Assembly (NCBI RefSeq): GCF_022790535.1
Contig: NZ_LOHG01000009.1
Span: 75,083-139,082, forward strand
Length of the DNA stretch: 64,000 bases
From: Pseudomonas maioricensis
Lineage (GTDB): Bacteria > Pseudomonadota > Gammaproteobacteria > Pseudomonadales > Pseudomonadaceae
Direction: 5' to 3'
A model generated the notes under the pieces. That model saw only the letters and a program-made list of their open reading frames with translations, searched no databases and was not told the DNA's origin. Numbering within the stretch: position 1 is the first letter of the stretch; the number at the start of each line of letters is the position of its first letter. A program made the position numbers and the translations under genes. Positions 56,513-64,000 of this stretch are shown in pieces.

Positions 56513-56604
56513 CGAACGTCCATGCTGGAAACGATCCATCCGGCTCAAGTACTGACGACGAGACAGCAAGGCCATAGGGAATGCGCTTCCTGGTGGCCTT
56601 TTTG
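56513..56604 (+). ncRNA. candidate small RNA of about 92 nt upstream of speC
   Basis: A promoter (56478-56506) and an intrinsic terminator (56568-56604) bracket a stretch without a credible plus-strand reading frame; small minus-strand frames here (56420-56710) lack ribosome sites and look like shadows. The start near 56513 is inferred from the -10 box. The strand speaks for an independent transcript, not a speC leader, because the terminator lies about 100 bp before the speC start codon. I do not recognise the RNA family. Confidence 0.5.
56568..56604 (+). terminator. intrinsic terminator of the candidate small RNA
   Basis: aaggcca pairs with tggcctt, with an inner aggga/ttcct pairing, followed by TTTTTGC. 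It lies upstream of speC and so ends an RNA begun upstream, not speC. Confidence 0.7.
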
Positions 56605-56708
56605 CTTTCGGCGGACATGCCTTGGGAAGTAGGCGAACCAAAGTGGGGATACGGAGGACGTTCATTTGCACCCATTGATTAATGCAGTTTGCCAGTAGGA
56701 GTTTCCGC

Positions 56709-57872
56709 ATGCCGATCCAGGTCGAAGACTATTTCCAGCGCGACACCTTCAACAAAATGAAGGCGTTTGCCGACAAGCAAGAAACCCCTTTCGTGGTTAT
56801 CGATACCGCGATGATCAGCCAGGCCTACGATGACCTGCGCGCAGGTTTCGAATTCGCCAAGGTTTACTACGCCGTCAAAGCCAACCCGGCGGTCGAAATC
56901 ATCGACCTGCTCAAGGACAAAGGTTCGAGCTTCGACATCGCGTCGATCTATGAGCTGGACAAGGTCATGGACCGCGGTGTCACTCCAGACCGCATCAGCT
57001 ACGGCAACACCATCAAGAAATCCAAGGACATCCGCTACTTCTACGAGAAGGGCGTGCGTCTGTTCTCCACGGACTCCGAAGCCGACCTGCGCAACATCGC
57101 CAAGGCTGCGCCGGGTTCGAAAGTCTACGTGCGTATCCTGACCGAAGGCTCGACCACGGCTGACTGGCCTCTGTCGCGTAAATTCGGCTGCCAGACCGAC
57201 ATGGCCATGGACCTGCTGATCCTGGCTCGTGATCTGGGTCTGGTGCCTTACGGCCTGTCGTTCCACGTCGGTTCGCAACAGCGCGACATCAGCGTCTGGG
57301 ACGCGGCGATTGCCAAGGTCAAAGTGATCTTCGAGCGTCTGAAAGAAGAAGACGGCATCACCCTCAAGCTGATCAACATGGGCGGCGGCTTCCCGGCCAA
57401 CTACATCACCCGCACCAACAGCCTGGAAACCTACGCTGAAGAAATCATTCGCTACCTGAAAGAAGACTTCGGTGATGACCTACCGGAAATCATTCTGGAA
57501 CCAGGCCGTTCGTTGATCGCCAACGCCGGTATCCTGGTCAGCGAAGTGGTGCTGGTGTCGCGTAAATCCCGCACTGCGGTTGAGCGTTGGGTGTACACGG
57601 ATGTGGGCAAGTTCTCCGGCTTGATCGAAACCATGGACGAAGCCATCAAGTTCCCGATCTGGACCGAAAAGAAAGGCGAGATGGAAGAAGTGGTTATCGC
57701 CGGCCCAACCTGCGACAGCGCCGACATCATGTACGAAAACTACAAGTACGGCCTGCCGCTGAACCTGGCCATCGGTGACCGCCTGTACTGGCTGTCCACC
57801 GGCGCGTACACCACTAGCTACAGCGCTGTTGAGTTCAATGGCTTCCCGCCGCTGAAATCGTTCTACGTTTAA
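56709..57872 (+). CDS. speC: ornithine/lysine decarboxylase (fold III, SpeC type)
   Basis: 387 residues from ATG 56709 (TAGGAG upstream), the length I recall for P. aeruginosa SpeC. The PLP lysine is Lys57 in KVYYAVKANPAVEI; the catalytic cysteine is Cys335 in GPTCDSADIM; EPGRSLIANAGILV binds the phosphate. This eukaryote-like fold makes putrescine from ornithine. A two-way terminator follows. In P. aeruginosa speC lies close to the piu genes and a PepSY oxidoreductase, and a similar oxidoreductase occurs here at the window end. Confidence 0.95.
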   Translation: MPIQVEDYFQRDTFNKMKAFADKQETPFVVIDTAMISQAYDDLRAGFEFAKVYYAVKANPAVEIIDLLKDKGSSFDIASIYELDKVMDRGVTPDRISYGNTIKKSKDIRYFYEKGVRLFSTDSEADLRNIAKAAPGSKVYVRILTEGSTTADWPLSRKFGCQTDMAMDLLILARDLGLVPYGLSFHVGSQQRDISVWDAAIAKVKVIFERLKEEDGITLKLINMGGGFPANYITRTNSLETYAEEIIRYLKEDFGDDLPEIILEPGRSLIANAGILVSEVVLVSRKSRTAVERWVYTDVGKFSGLIETMDEAIKFPIWTEKKGEMEEVVIAGPTCDSADIMYENYKYGLPLNLAIGDRLYWLSTGAYTTSYSAVEFNGFPPLKSFYV

Positions 57873-57896
57873 GCATTTGGCTGTTAAGGCTGAGTG

Positions 57897-57928
57897 AAAA
57901 AACCCGCGAGTGATCGCGGGTTTTTTTA
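57897..57928. terminator. two-way intrinsic terminator between speC and the toxin operon
   Basis: Stem aacccgcga / tcgcgggtt with loop gtga; a T-run on the right (for speC) and an A-run on the left (a T-run for the minus strand) make it work in both directions. Confidence 0.92.
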
Positions 57929-57980
57929 TGAGCACAGGTTTATTTTGCACATACACGCACAGGCCCAACGTTCTAAATGT

Positions 57981-58817
57981 TCACAACACCGAATGAGTGC
58001 GGTTAATCATGTTTTGAGCCAGGGTCAGGCGAGTGCCCATCTGATTTATCTGAAAAATGAAAGTCCTCACATTGCTCTTGTCACTGATGAGCAACAACTG
58101 ATTTCTGGAGTCATTCAGGGTTTCGCGTAAACGAGTGCAGTAACCAAGCACATTACCGGCTGCTTCCAATGCGACGGTATATTCAGTTCGTGAGGCGTCA
58201 AGGCTGCTATTGGCGAGATCCAGTTGTTTTTGCACAGGCCCGGAAAATGTTGAATCAGGCCTGCGATGCCGGGCTTCATGCTCTGCAATCTTGACCCTCA
58301 TGAAGTCAACCGTGCGCGGGATAATGTCAGTGGCGGTTTGCAGAAGCAGTTTCAGCTCGCTGAACGCTGTATAAAGCAAACCGTCAAATTGGGTGAGCTT
58401 TTGCGACAGGAAATACGTCACATCGTAGGTTTTACTGGAGGGGCTGATACCGAGTTTACCGTTCATGTTGAATGGCTCTGCATGAAGCAACAAGGTATTC
58501 AGATTTTCACGAACGGCGTCAGTACCCTCTGGTCGTTTGTAGAGTTTGAGTTGGCTAACCAGTTCGTTGGCTTCATCAATGACTCGGGTGGCATCCTGAT
58601 GCAGTTGGCGTAGGTTCTTTACTGTTCCTGGCCATAGAGGAATATCACGCTTGGCACGAGCCGCAACATTGTTCAGTGCCGGGTGTTGGCCGCTCTGCAG
58701 TAATGGTAGGGTAAGGTTTTTCAAGAAGCTGTCGACGGAGATGGCATAACGCTCAAGATAGGCTTGGAAGTTATTCAAGCCAAGCACATCAGACTTGCCG
58801 ATAAAATATGCAGCCAT
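57981..58817 (-). CDS. third component of the Xax-like operon, unknown helical protein
   Basis: 278 residues, no signal peptide, strongly helical with heptad-like Leu spacing and few Cys. The middle holds a moderately hydrophobic stretch (YTAFSELKLLLQTATDIIPR). I do not recognise a named family. It is the last gene of the xaxA-xaxB-like operon, 84 bp after the B gene, with a hairpin between. Possible roles: an extra pore subunit as in tripartite helical toxins, a divergent B-like paralogue, or an immunity/chaperone protein. Sequence alone does not decide. Ribosome site weak. Confidence 0.6.
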   Translation of the reverse strand: MAAYFIGKSDVLGLNNFQAYLERYAISVDSFLKNLTLPLLQSGQHPALNNVAARAKRDIPLWPGTVKNLRQLHQDATRVIDEANELVSQLKLYKRPEGTDAVRENLNTLLLHAEPFNMNGKLGISPSSKTYDVTYFLSQKLTQFDGLLYTAFSELKLLLQTATDIIPRTVDFMRVKIAEHEARHRRPDSTFSGPVQKQLDLANSSLDASRTEYTVALEAAGNVLGYCTRLRETLNDSRNQLLLISDKSNVRTFIFQINQMGTRLTLAQNMINRTHSVL

Positions 58818-58854
58818 GGCAATGCTCGCTTATTGTTGTGATCGAAGAGTGCGG

Positions 58855-58882
58855 TACAAGGGCGGGCGTTGCCACCCTTGTA
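58855..58882 (-). promoter_or_regulatory. intra-operon hairpin between the B-like and third toxin genes
   Basis: TACAAGGG and CCCTTGTA arms (8 bp) around a 12-base loop; no T-run follows, so it is not a good terminator. It could set stability of the two halves of the message and thus subunit ratio. Confidence 0.4.
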
Positions 58883-58901
58883 ACGTCATCGTTCGATTTG
58901 T

Positions 58902-59885
58902 TTAGCGGAAGGATGGCAAGTAATGGATCACCGCTTTAGCGTCCTGAAGCCACTGCTCGACAGACTCATCGTCGTCGTGCTGTGTCGACGTGTGCTTGTT
59001 TACGAAGGACATCAATGAGGTGACGATTTTCGAGTACTCCTGAACGTACTTCGCGCGCTCATCGTCAAAGCCGTGGATGCTGTCGATTAACCGGATGCGC
59101 TGGTCAGCCATCCTTGCTTCATCTTTCTTGTCGTTGATTTTCTGTATTTCTGCATCAATACGAGCGCGTAGGTTTTTGCGCAGGCTCAACAGCCCGAAGT
59201 AGTTCAGTGATGCGTCAAGGGTGGCGAGTGACTTCTGCAACAGATCAAGGGCAGCCTTCACGGCAACTGCGTGTGGACCTGCCAGTTGGAGAGCGGCGAG
59301 CGATTCGGCGTTGAGAATGGTCTCTTGACCAATATCGGCAAACCCCTTGGTTTCAAGGGCCTTGATTGCATCGTTCAATGTGTGCAGTTCGCTGTTGAGG
59401 ATGCTGTTACGCTCTTCAAGGACAGTAATCTCTGCAGGCAGTCTCACAGCCTCTATGTCGAGCGTTGCTAGGGAGGCCATAGTTGATTGGCGGCTGAATG
59501 TTTCTTTGAGCAACTTCAGGTGATTGGCCATTTGCATTGCCCTTTCGCCAGTGATCTCTGTCGCATCAACCCGGACGCCCGAGATGCGTCCCAGAATATA
59601 TTCCCGATCATCTTCATCAGTGACTTCCTCAAGGTCGTCTTTATAGCGCGCGACCTGGTCGATAGGATACTCCAGCGCAAAGCTTATTTTCTGGGCTGCG
59701 TCGTAAAATTCCCGGTGCGCGTCATTCAGTCCGGCGTTCAGACTGTTGAATTTGGCAAAGACATTTGGCAGAAAGTTTGTTGCGTTGTGGTAGACGGTGG
59801 CTTCTATCATTTTCGAGTTGCAGGCATTTTTTGCATCACGCATCGCGATCATATCGGGCACGTCAAGAAATATAGGGGTATTCAT
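58902..59885 (-). CDS. alpha-xenorhabdolysin-like toxin subunit B (XaxB/YaxB family)
   Basis: 327 residues, against about 350 for XaxB. No signal peptide, almost entirely helical, with long coiled-coil stretches (AVRLPAEITVLEERNSILNS, LRARIDAEIQKINDKKDEAR) and a central less polar segment (LAALQLAGPHAVAVKAALDL). The sequence resembles B subunits of the Xax/Yax/Pax binary pore-forming toxins, which insert into target membranes after activation by subunit A. It starts 5 bp past the A-like stop, as expected for coupled subunits. Assignment rests on remembered family features and gene order. Confidence 0.75.
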   Translation of the reverse strand: MNTPIFLDVPDMIAMRDAKNACNSKMIEATVYHNATNFLPNVFAKFNSLNAGLNDAHREFYDAAQKISFALEYPIDQVARYKDDLEEVTDEDDREYILGRISGVRVDATEITGERAMQMANHLKLLKETFSRQSTMASLATLDIEAVRLPAEITVLEERNSILNSELHTLNDAIKALETKGFADIGQETILNAESLAALQLAGPHAVAVKAALDLLQKSLATLDASLNYFGLLSLRKNLRARIDAEIQKINDKKDEARMADQRIRLIDSIHGFDDERAKYVQEYSKIVTSLMSFVNKHTSTQHDDDESVEQWLQDAKAVIHYLPSFR

Positions 59886-59890
59886 GGCTA

Positions 59891-61186
59891 TTAGACTCCG
59901 ACGCTGTAAAGTTGTCTTGGGGTGATGCTCTGACGCTGCATATTAGTGTTGGGATTATTCTCTTCACGGAATTCTTTATCGGCCTGGTCAAAGACCTCAT
60001 AAAGGAGTGCAGCATCGCGGCCAATCGTTTCCCAAGGTGTAACGACGGATCGAAAGTGATCCCTGAACTGGTATAAGTTCAAGGCGTCATTGATGGTGTC
60101 TACGCCTTGCCTGGACCGCTCGATGAATAGGGTGAGGTGATTCCACACGATGGCCAGATTTTTGGTGGCCATGTCGGCGTCAACGGCAATGGCATCCAGG
60201 TCCTGCAGTTTGCTTCGTACTCGATGTAACGAAGCAAGGACTTTATCTTTAGTGCGCATTTCTGCGATCTTACCTTCCTGCTCCCGGCGCAGTTCATTAC
60301 GTTCTTTACGGATTTTTTCCGCTTCAACGCCGTTGTAAATAGCAATGCCCAGTCCGACGATGTTCAATTGAGACGCCGCTTCCAGAGCAGACTTGACAGA
60401 GTTCTTGTAGGCGGCGTTAAGCTCTTCAATTTTTGTGGCGCGAAGCTCGATGTTTTCGCTCAGCGTTTTTATAGCATGTGCAAGATTGCTGTTGTTGATG
60501 GTTTCGATCTTGATTTTGATCTCGGGGATCACTTTTTCCGCAAGGTCAATGCTGAATTTGTCGAGGCGTTTTTTCAGAGTGTCCGCATCGCTTTGTTGCC
60601 GTTTCACGGCTTCGAGTATATTGTCCAGAAAATAGCTGAATTGGCTGACGGTGTATTTGTCCGCTGCGTCAAACTGGAACTCTTTGAGACGGTCGCCGAG
60701 TTCATCCTTAAGCTTTCGAAGATCTTCCAGTGTTCTGATGTTGTACGTGTCGAGTTTGTTTAGTGTTCTTACATCACTGATGATTTCTTGCATGGTGATG
60801 CCGTTGTTTTTGATGTCGCCAGCAAATATCTGAAGCTTACTGGTCACGGCGATCAAGTCAGTGCGTAATGGGTTCCACGTCCGGGCGTGGTTGTTTATCA
60901 GTGTAAACGTCTTTTGAAAGTCCTTGGGTTCCAGACCCTTTCCTGCGCCATCACCTTCGTTGTAGCCAAGGTAGCCAATCACTGCACCTAGTTCGACTGG
61001 CAACGCGAGGCCTTCCATTTCATAGCGCTTGATGTCCAGAATCTGGTCTTTTGTCAGAATTAATCCAGGTCCACGAGTTGAGTCCGGCAGACGGCCTACC
61101 GAGGCGTGGATTAAAATTAGCGGCGCTCTACTGGCTTCGTCGACCAAGGTGTCGTCGGCCACTGGAGTATCATATTGATAAGTCAT
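59891..61186 (-). CDS. alpha-xenorhabdolysin-like toxin subunit A (XaxA/YaxA family)
   Basis: 431 residues, against about 408 for XaxA. AAAGGA eight bases before ATG 61186. The N-terminal part has the family pattern LILTKDQILDIKRYEMEGLA, LPVELGAVIGYLGYN, DFQKTFTLINNHARTWNPLR; long helices follow, and a short apolar segment (ALEAASQLNIVGLGIAIYNG) sits near two-thirds, where XaxA has its membrane-contacting head. No signal peptide, as in XaxA. It is the first gene of the operon and visibly AT-richer than speC, suggesting horizontal acquisition. Confidence 0.82.
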   Translation of the reverse strand: MTYQYDTPVADDTLVDEASRAPLILIHASVGRLPDSTRGPGLILTKDQILDIKRYEMEGLALPVELGAVIGYLGYNEGDGAGKGLEPKDFQKTFTLINNHARTWNPLRTDLIAVTSKLQIFAGDIKNNGITMQEIISDVRTLNKLDTYNIRTLEDLRKLKDELGDRLKEFQFDAADKYTVSQFSYFLDNILEAVKRQQSDADTLKKRLDKFSIDLAEKVIPEIKIKIETINNSNLAHAIKTLSENIELRATKIEELNAAYKNSVKSALEAASQLNIVGLGIAIYNGVEAEKIRKERNELRREQEGKIAEMRTKDKVLASLHRVRSKLQDLDAIAVDADMATKNLAIVWNHLTLFIERSRQGVDTINDALNLYQFRDHFRSVVTPWETIGRDAALLYEVFDQADKEFREENNPNTNMQRQSITPRQLYSVGV

Positions 61187-61332
61187 TTCATTAATCCTTT
61201 AATGAATGGGCTGAAAGTTATTACGTGTGCAGCTTCGTGCTGCACAATCGCTAGGCTAGGTGTCAGGGTAGGGCGGGTCAAAGCGGGAAGTAAGTCCGGA
61301 TTTGTAATGCGCTGAAGTTTCATGCTTTAACG

Positions 61333-61545
61333 TTAGTTATTGTTGCAAGGCCTGTTATTCAGCCACCGTTCAAACCCCCGGTTTAAACGTTGCTCCTCTG
61401 TAAACGCCCACTTGACAGCGAAACGTCTTACTCGCGAAGTCTGGAGTGCCACTTCACCAACGAGTTGATTCCTACAGATTGCGTGGCACCTGTGAAGCGG
61501 CTGCCCTTTCGCGTCTTCGGGAATCAGATACAGATGAGAATTCAT
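61333..61545 (-). CDS. small hypothetical protein, doubtful
   Basis: 70 residues from ATG 61545 (or 79 from 61572). The frame is well mixed in amino acids (ends FTEEQRLNRGFERWLNNRPC), unlike most shadow frames, but the ribosome site is poor (AAAGGG touches the ATG) and I recognise no family. It lies just upstream of the toxin operon in the same direction, with 146 bp between. Confidence 0.3.
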   Translation of the reverse strand: MNSHLYLIPEDAKGQPLHRCHAICRNQLVGEVALQTSRVRRFAVKWAFTEEQRLNRGFERWLNNRPCNNN

Positions 61546-61546
61546 C
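61533..61546. promoter_or_regulatory. Fur-like box upstream of the PepSY reductase
   Basis: gatgagaattcatc contains the ATGAGAAT core common in Pseudomonas Fur sites and forms a GATGA-N4-TCATC dyad. About half of the 19-bp consensus matches. It lies 50 bp before the reductase start. Homologous loci are iron-repressed as far as I recall. Confidence 0.4.
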
Positions 61547-61595
61547 CCTTTTAGGCGCATAATGCGCCGCATTGCGGGTCCATGAGGTCGTAAGG

Positions 61596-64000
61596 GTGCT
61601 GAAGAAGATTCTGTTTCAAGTCCACTGGTTCTTCGGCATCACGGCCGGGCTCGTGCTGGCGTTGATGGGTATAACCGGGGCTCTCTATTCGTTCGAGGAT
61701 GAGATCCTTGAGTGGATCAACCCTGATGCGTTGATCATCGAGGTGCGTGGCACACCTTTGCCACCGGTAGAGTTGGTGCGCAAACTGGAAGCCGAAACGG
61801 GGCTGACCGTGGCGATCCTGCGCGTACAGGTCGTGGGCGACAAAGCTGCACAGGTTTATTTCACGCCGCCACCCGGTGAGCGGCGCGGGCCGATGCGCAA
61901 CTTCAACCCGTACACCGGTGAAGTCACGGGCGACGCTGCCGGTGCCGGTTTTTTTGATTTTGTTTTGCGCCTGCACCGATTCCTCGCCATGGGGGAATAC
62001 GGCAAACAGGTGACCGCTGCCTGCACGCTGATTCTGATTTTCTTCTGCCTGTCCGGGCTTTATTTACGCTGGCCACGCAAGGCTCTGAACTGGCGTATCT
62101 GGCTGACCATGGACTGGGCCAAAAAGGGTCGCAGCTTCAACTGGGACCTGCATTCGGTATTTGGCACCTGGTGCCTGCTGTTCTATCTGCTGTTCGCTGT
62201 CACCGGTTTGAACTGGTCTTACGACTGGTTCAGCAATGGCATGCACGCGTTGCTGGGCGATGCGCCAATAGGCGAGCAGCGGCGGGGTGGTGGTATGCGC
62301 CCTGTCGGTAAAAGCGAGCCAGCGCCGAAGGCTGATTACGTCGCGATCTGGAACAGTATTCAGGCGACGGCAGGTCCAGCATTGGCTTCGTACAATATTC
62401 GCCTGCCCAACACTGCCGGTCAGCCCGCGACCATTTTCTACCTGCTCAAGGATTCGCCACATCCACGGGCGCTCAACCAGATCACCCTAGACCCTGCCAC
62501 CGGCAGCATCAGCGCGGTGTCCCGCTATGCCGAGAAGAGCTTCGGCGCGCAGTTGCTGGTCAGCAATTACAGCCTGCACGTTGGCAGTTATTTCGGCATG
62601 CCGGGGCGGATCATCATGACCGTCGCATCGCTGATGATGCCGCTGTTTTTCATCACGGGCTGGTTGTTGTATCTGGATCGTCGACGCAAGAAGCGCGATG
62701 TGCGCAACGCCCGTGCGGGTGTCGCCAGCAACATTGAAGGGCCTGCATGGCTGATTGGTTTTGCCAGTCAGAGCGGGTTTGCCGAACAGTTGGCCTGGCA
62801 GACGGCCGGGCAACTGCAAGCTGCGGGAATGCCGGTGAATGTTCAGCGCCTGGCTGATGTCACCGAACAGGACTTGAGCCAAAGCCGTAACGCGCTATTT
62901 GTGGTCAGCACGTTCGGCGACGGCGAAGCGCCGGACAGTGCCCGGGCTTTCGAGCGCAAGCTGCTAGGGGCAGGGCTGTCACTGGAAAATCTGAATTATG
63001 CGGTGCTGGGGCTTGGCGATCGGCAGTATCAACATTTCTGTGCGTTTGCTCATCGCTTGCAGGACTGGTTGAAAGAGCGGGGCGGCCAGTCGCTGTTTGC
63101 CTCCGTGGAAGTGGACAGCGCCGACCCGGTCGCCCTGCAGCATTGGCAGCAGCAGTTGGGGCAATTGACTGGCAGTACGCCTGCGGTTCTCTGGCAAGCG
63201 CCCGCTTATGACAACTGGGTTTTGTCGCAGCGCGAACTGCTTAATCCGGGCAGCAGCGGTTCGAAGGTGTTTCTGTTGGGCCTGACACCGCCGCCGTCGA
63301 ACACATGGGCGGCTGGCGACCTGGTGGAGGTGATGCCACGCAACAGCCCGCAGGCCGTCGAAGACTTTCTCGCCGGGCTGGGTGTTGCTGTCGATAGCAG
63401 CGTGAACATTGGCGGGCTGGACGAGCCTGTCGAAGTGGCATTGGCCAGCCGTCAATTGCCTCACCACCGTGCGCATCTTGTGGGGCTGCATGCTCAGGCA
63501 TTGATTGATGCGTTGGTACCGTTGGCCCCGCGTGAGTACTCCATCGCGTCTATCGCCGAGGATGGCGTGCTGGAGTTGATCGTGCGTCAGGAGCTGCATC
63601 CGGATGGAGGTCTGGGGCTGGGTTCCGGTTGGCTGACGGAGCATGTTGCGCTCAACGAAGCGGTCAGTCTGCGAGTGCGGCGCAACAGCAGCTTCCATCT
63701 GCCCGCCGAGCCTCGACCATTGATCCTGCTGGGTAACGGCACCGGGCTGGCCGGGTTGCGCAGTCTGCTCAAGGCGCGCATCGCACAGGGGCAGTTGAGC
63801 AATTGGTTGCTGTTTGGCGAGCGTCATCAGGCCTTTGACTTTCATTGCGGTGACGAATTGCGGGCGTGGCTGGCGGCAGGAAAACTCACGCGGCTGGACC
63901 TGGCGTTTTCCCGTGATCAGGCTGAGAAGATTTATGTGCAGGATCGCTTGCTGCAAGCCGCGGACGAGTTAAAAGCGTGGCTTGCGGACGGCGCAGCGAT
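61596..64000 (+). CDS. PepSY-domain flavodoxin/FAD reductase (PA4513-like), 3' end outside window
   Basis: Starts at GTG 61596 with AGGT eight bases upstream (ATG 61581 meets a stop three codons later). At least 801 residues in the window. Order: PepSY membrane module ([39 protein letters not shown]; later membrane helices near residues 200 and 350), a flavodoxin domain ([53 protein letters not shown]), then a CysJ-like FAD/NADPH reductase domain ([31 protein letters not shown]). It probably passes electrons from NADPH across the inner membrane, for example to reduce siderophore-bound iron. Truncated only by the window edge. Confidence 0.88.
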   Translation, partial: MLKKILFQVHWFFGITAGLVLALMGITGALYSFEDEILEWINPDALIIEVRGTPLPPVELVRKLEAETGLTVAILRVQVVGDKAAQVYFTPPPGERRGPMRNFNPYTGEVTGDAAGAGFFDFVLRLHRFLAMGEYGKQVTAACTLILIFFCLSGLYLRWPRKALNWRIWLTMDWAKKGRSFNWDLHSVFGTWCLLFYLLFAVTGLNWSYDWFSNGMHALLGDAPIGEQRRGGGMRPVGKSEPAPKADYVAIWNSIQATAGPALASYNIRLPNTAGQPATIFYLLKDSPHPRALNQITLDPATGSISAVSRYAEKSFGAQLLVSNYSLHVGSYFGMPGRIIMTVASLMMPLFFITGWLLYLDRRRKKRDVRNARAGVASNIEGPAWLIGFASQSGFAEQLAWQTAGQLQAAGMPVNVQRLADVTEQDLSQSRNALFVVSTFGDGEAPDSARAFERKLLGAGLSLENLNYAVLGLGDRQYQHFCAFAHRLQDWLKERGGQSLFASVEVDSADPVALQHWQQQLGQLTGSTPAVLWQAPAYDNWVLSQRELLNPGSSGSKVFLLGLTPPPSNTWAAGDLVEVMPRNSPQAVEDFLAGLGVAVDSSVNIGGLDEPVEVALASRQLPHHRAHLVGLHAQALIDALVPLAPREYSIASIAEDGVLELIVRQELHPDGGLGLGSGWLTEHVALNEAVSLRVRRNSSFHLPAEPRPLILLGNGTGLAGLRSLLKARIAQGQLSNWLLFGERHQAFDFHCGDELRAWLAAGKLTRLDLAFSRDQAEKIYVQDRLLQAADELKAWLADGAA

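Larger units (their letters stand above)
61187..61595. other. divergent region between the toxin operon and the PepSY reductase
   Basis: Contains the toxin promoter (not identified), a small uncertain frame (61333-61545) and a Fur-like dyad (61533-61546). Nothing else seen. Confidence 0.5.

Noticed and set aside
56420..56710. Minus-strand frames of 60-96 codons (Arg/Lys/Ser/Pro-rich) before speC
   Set aside because: No ribosome site or family; they cover the candidate small RNA and its terminator stem, which better explain the sequence.

Overview
The window reads as chromosomal DNA of a fluorescent or plant-associated Pseudomonas. The evidence is its GC-rich codon use, an OprD-family porin, an intact speC-type decarboxylase gene, HBM-type chemoreceptors, LysR regulators beside catabolic genes, and many long palindromic repeats (about 75-105 bp) of the kind scattered between pseudomonad genes. 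I identified all genes from sequence motifs and remembered families; no database search was run.

Layout. 1-14.4 kb: a lone ModA-like binding protein, then a surface-polysaccharide block. It holds a family 2 glycosyltransferase, the ABC exporter Wzm/Wzt, a 1495-residue methyltransferase/coiled-coil/double-glycosyltransferase fusion, a large convergent membrane protein, a methyltransferase, and a GtrA/GtrB-like pair. Wzm/Wzt implies that a lipid-linked glycan is completed in the cytoplasm, capped or methylated by the fusion protein, and then exported. 14.4-24.3 kb: signalling genes, with two paralogous chemoreceptors, a secreted protein made of 13-residue tandem repeats, and two GGDEF-EAL proteins in a row. 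24.5-42.6 kb: catabolism. First come a LysR regulator, an MHS-type transporter, mmsA and mmsB (end of valine breakdown). Next is a minus-strand cluster of an MmgE/PrpD protein, two PuuE/PgdA-type deacetylases, a polar amino acid ABC importer and an argininosuccinate-lyase-like enzyme. Last are a class II aldolase, a 2-hydroxyacid dehydrogenase and an OprD porin, with two LysR regulators at the divergent promoters.

42.6-54.8 kb: single genes (epimerase, two LysR regulators, TauE/SafE exporter, mdaB, ggt, prfC) and a four-gene OpuC/OsmU-type osmoprotectant importer. 55.0-56.7 kb: a gene-poor accessory strip. It carries a RelE/ParE-type toxin-antitoxin pair, the frameshifted remnant of a small DUF3077-like gene behind a strongly structured leader RNA, and a possible 92-nt small RNA with its own promoter and terminator. 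56.7-64 kb: speC; then a three-gene, more AT-rich minus-strand operon encoding homologues of the alpha-xenorhabdolysin pore-forming toxin (XaxA and XaxB) plus a third helical protein; then a PepSY/flavodoxin-type reductase that runs off the end.

The most noteworthy items are the three-component Xax-like operon, the structured RNA at 55943-56079 (two GU wobbles fix its strand, and it can form competing pairings), the lyase/epimerase/imidase-like/ABC cluster at 29.8-37.1 kb, and the predicted small RNA upstream of speC.
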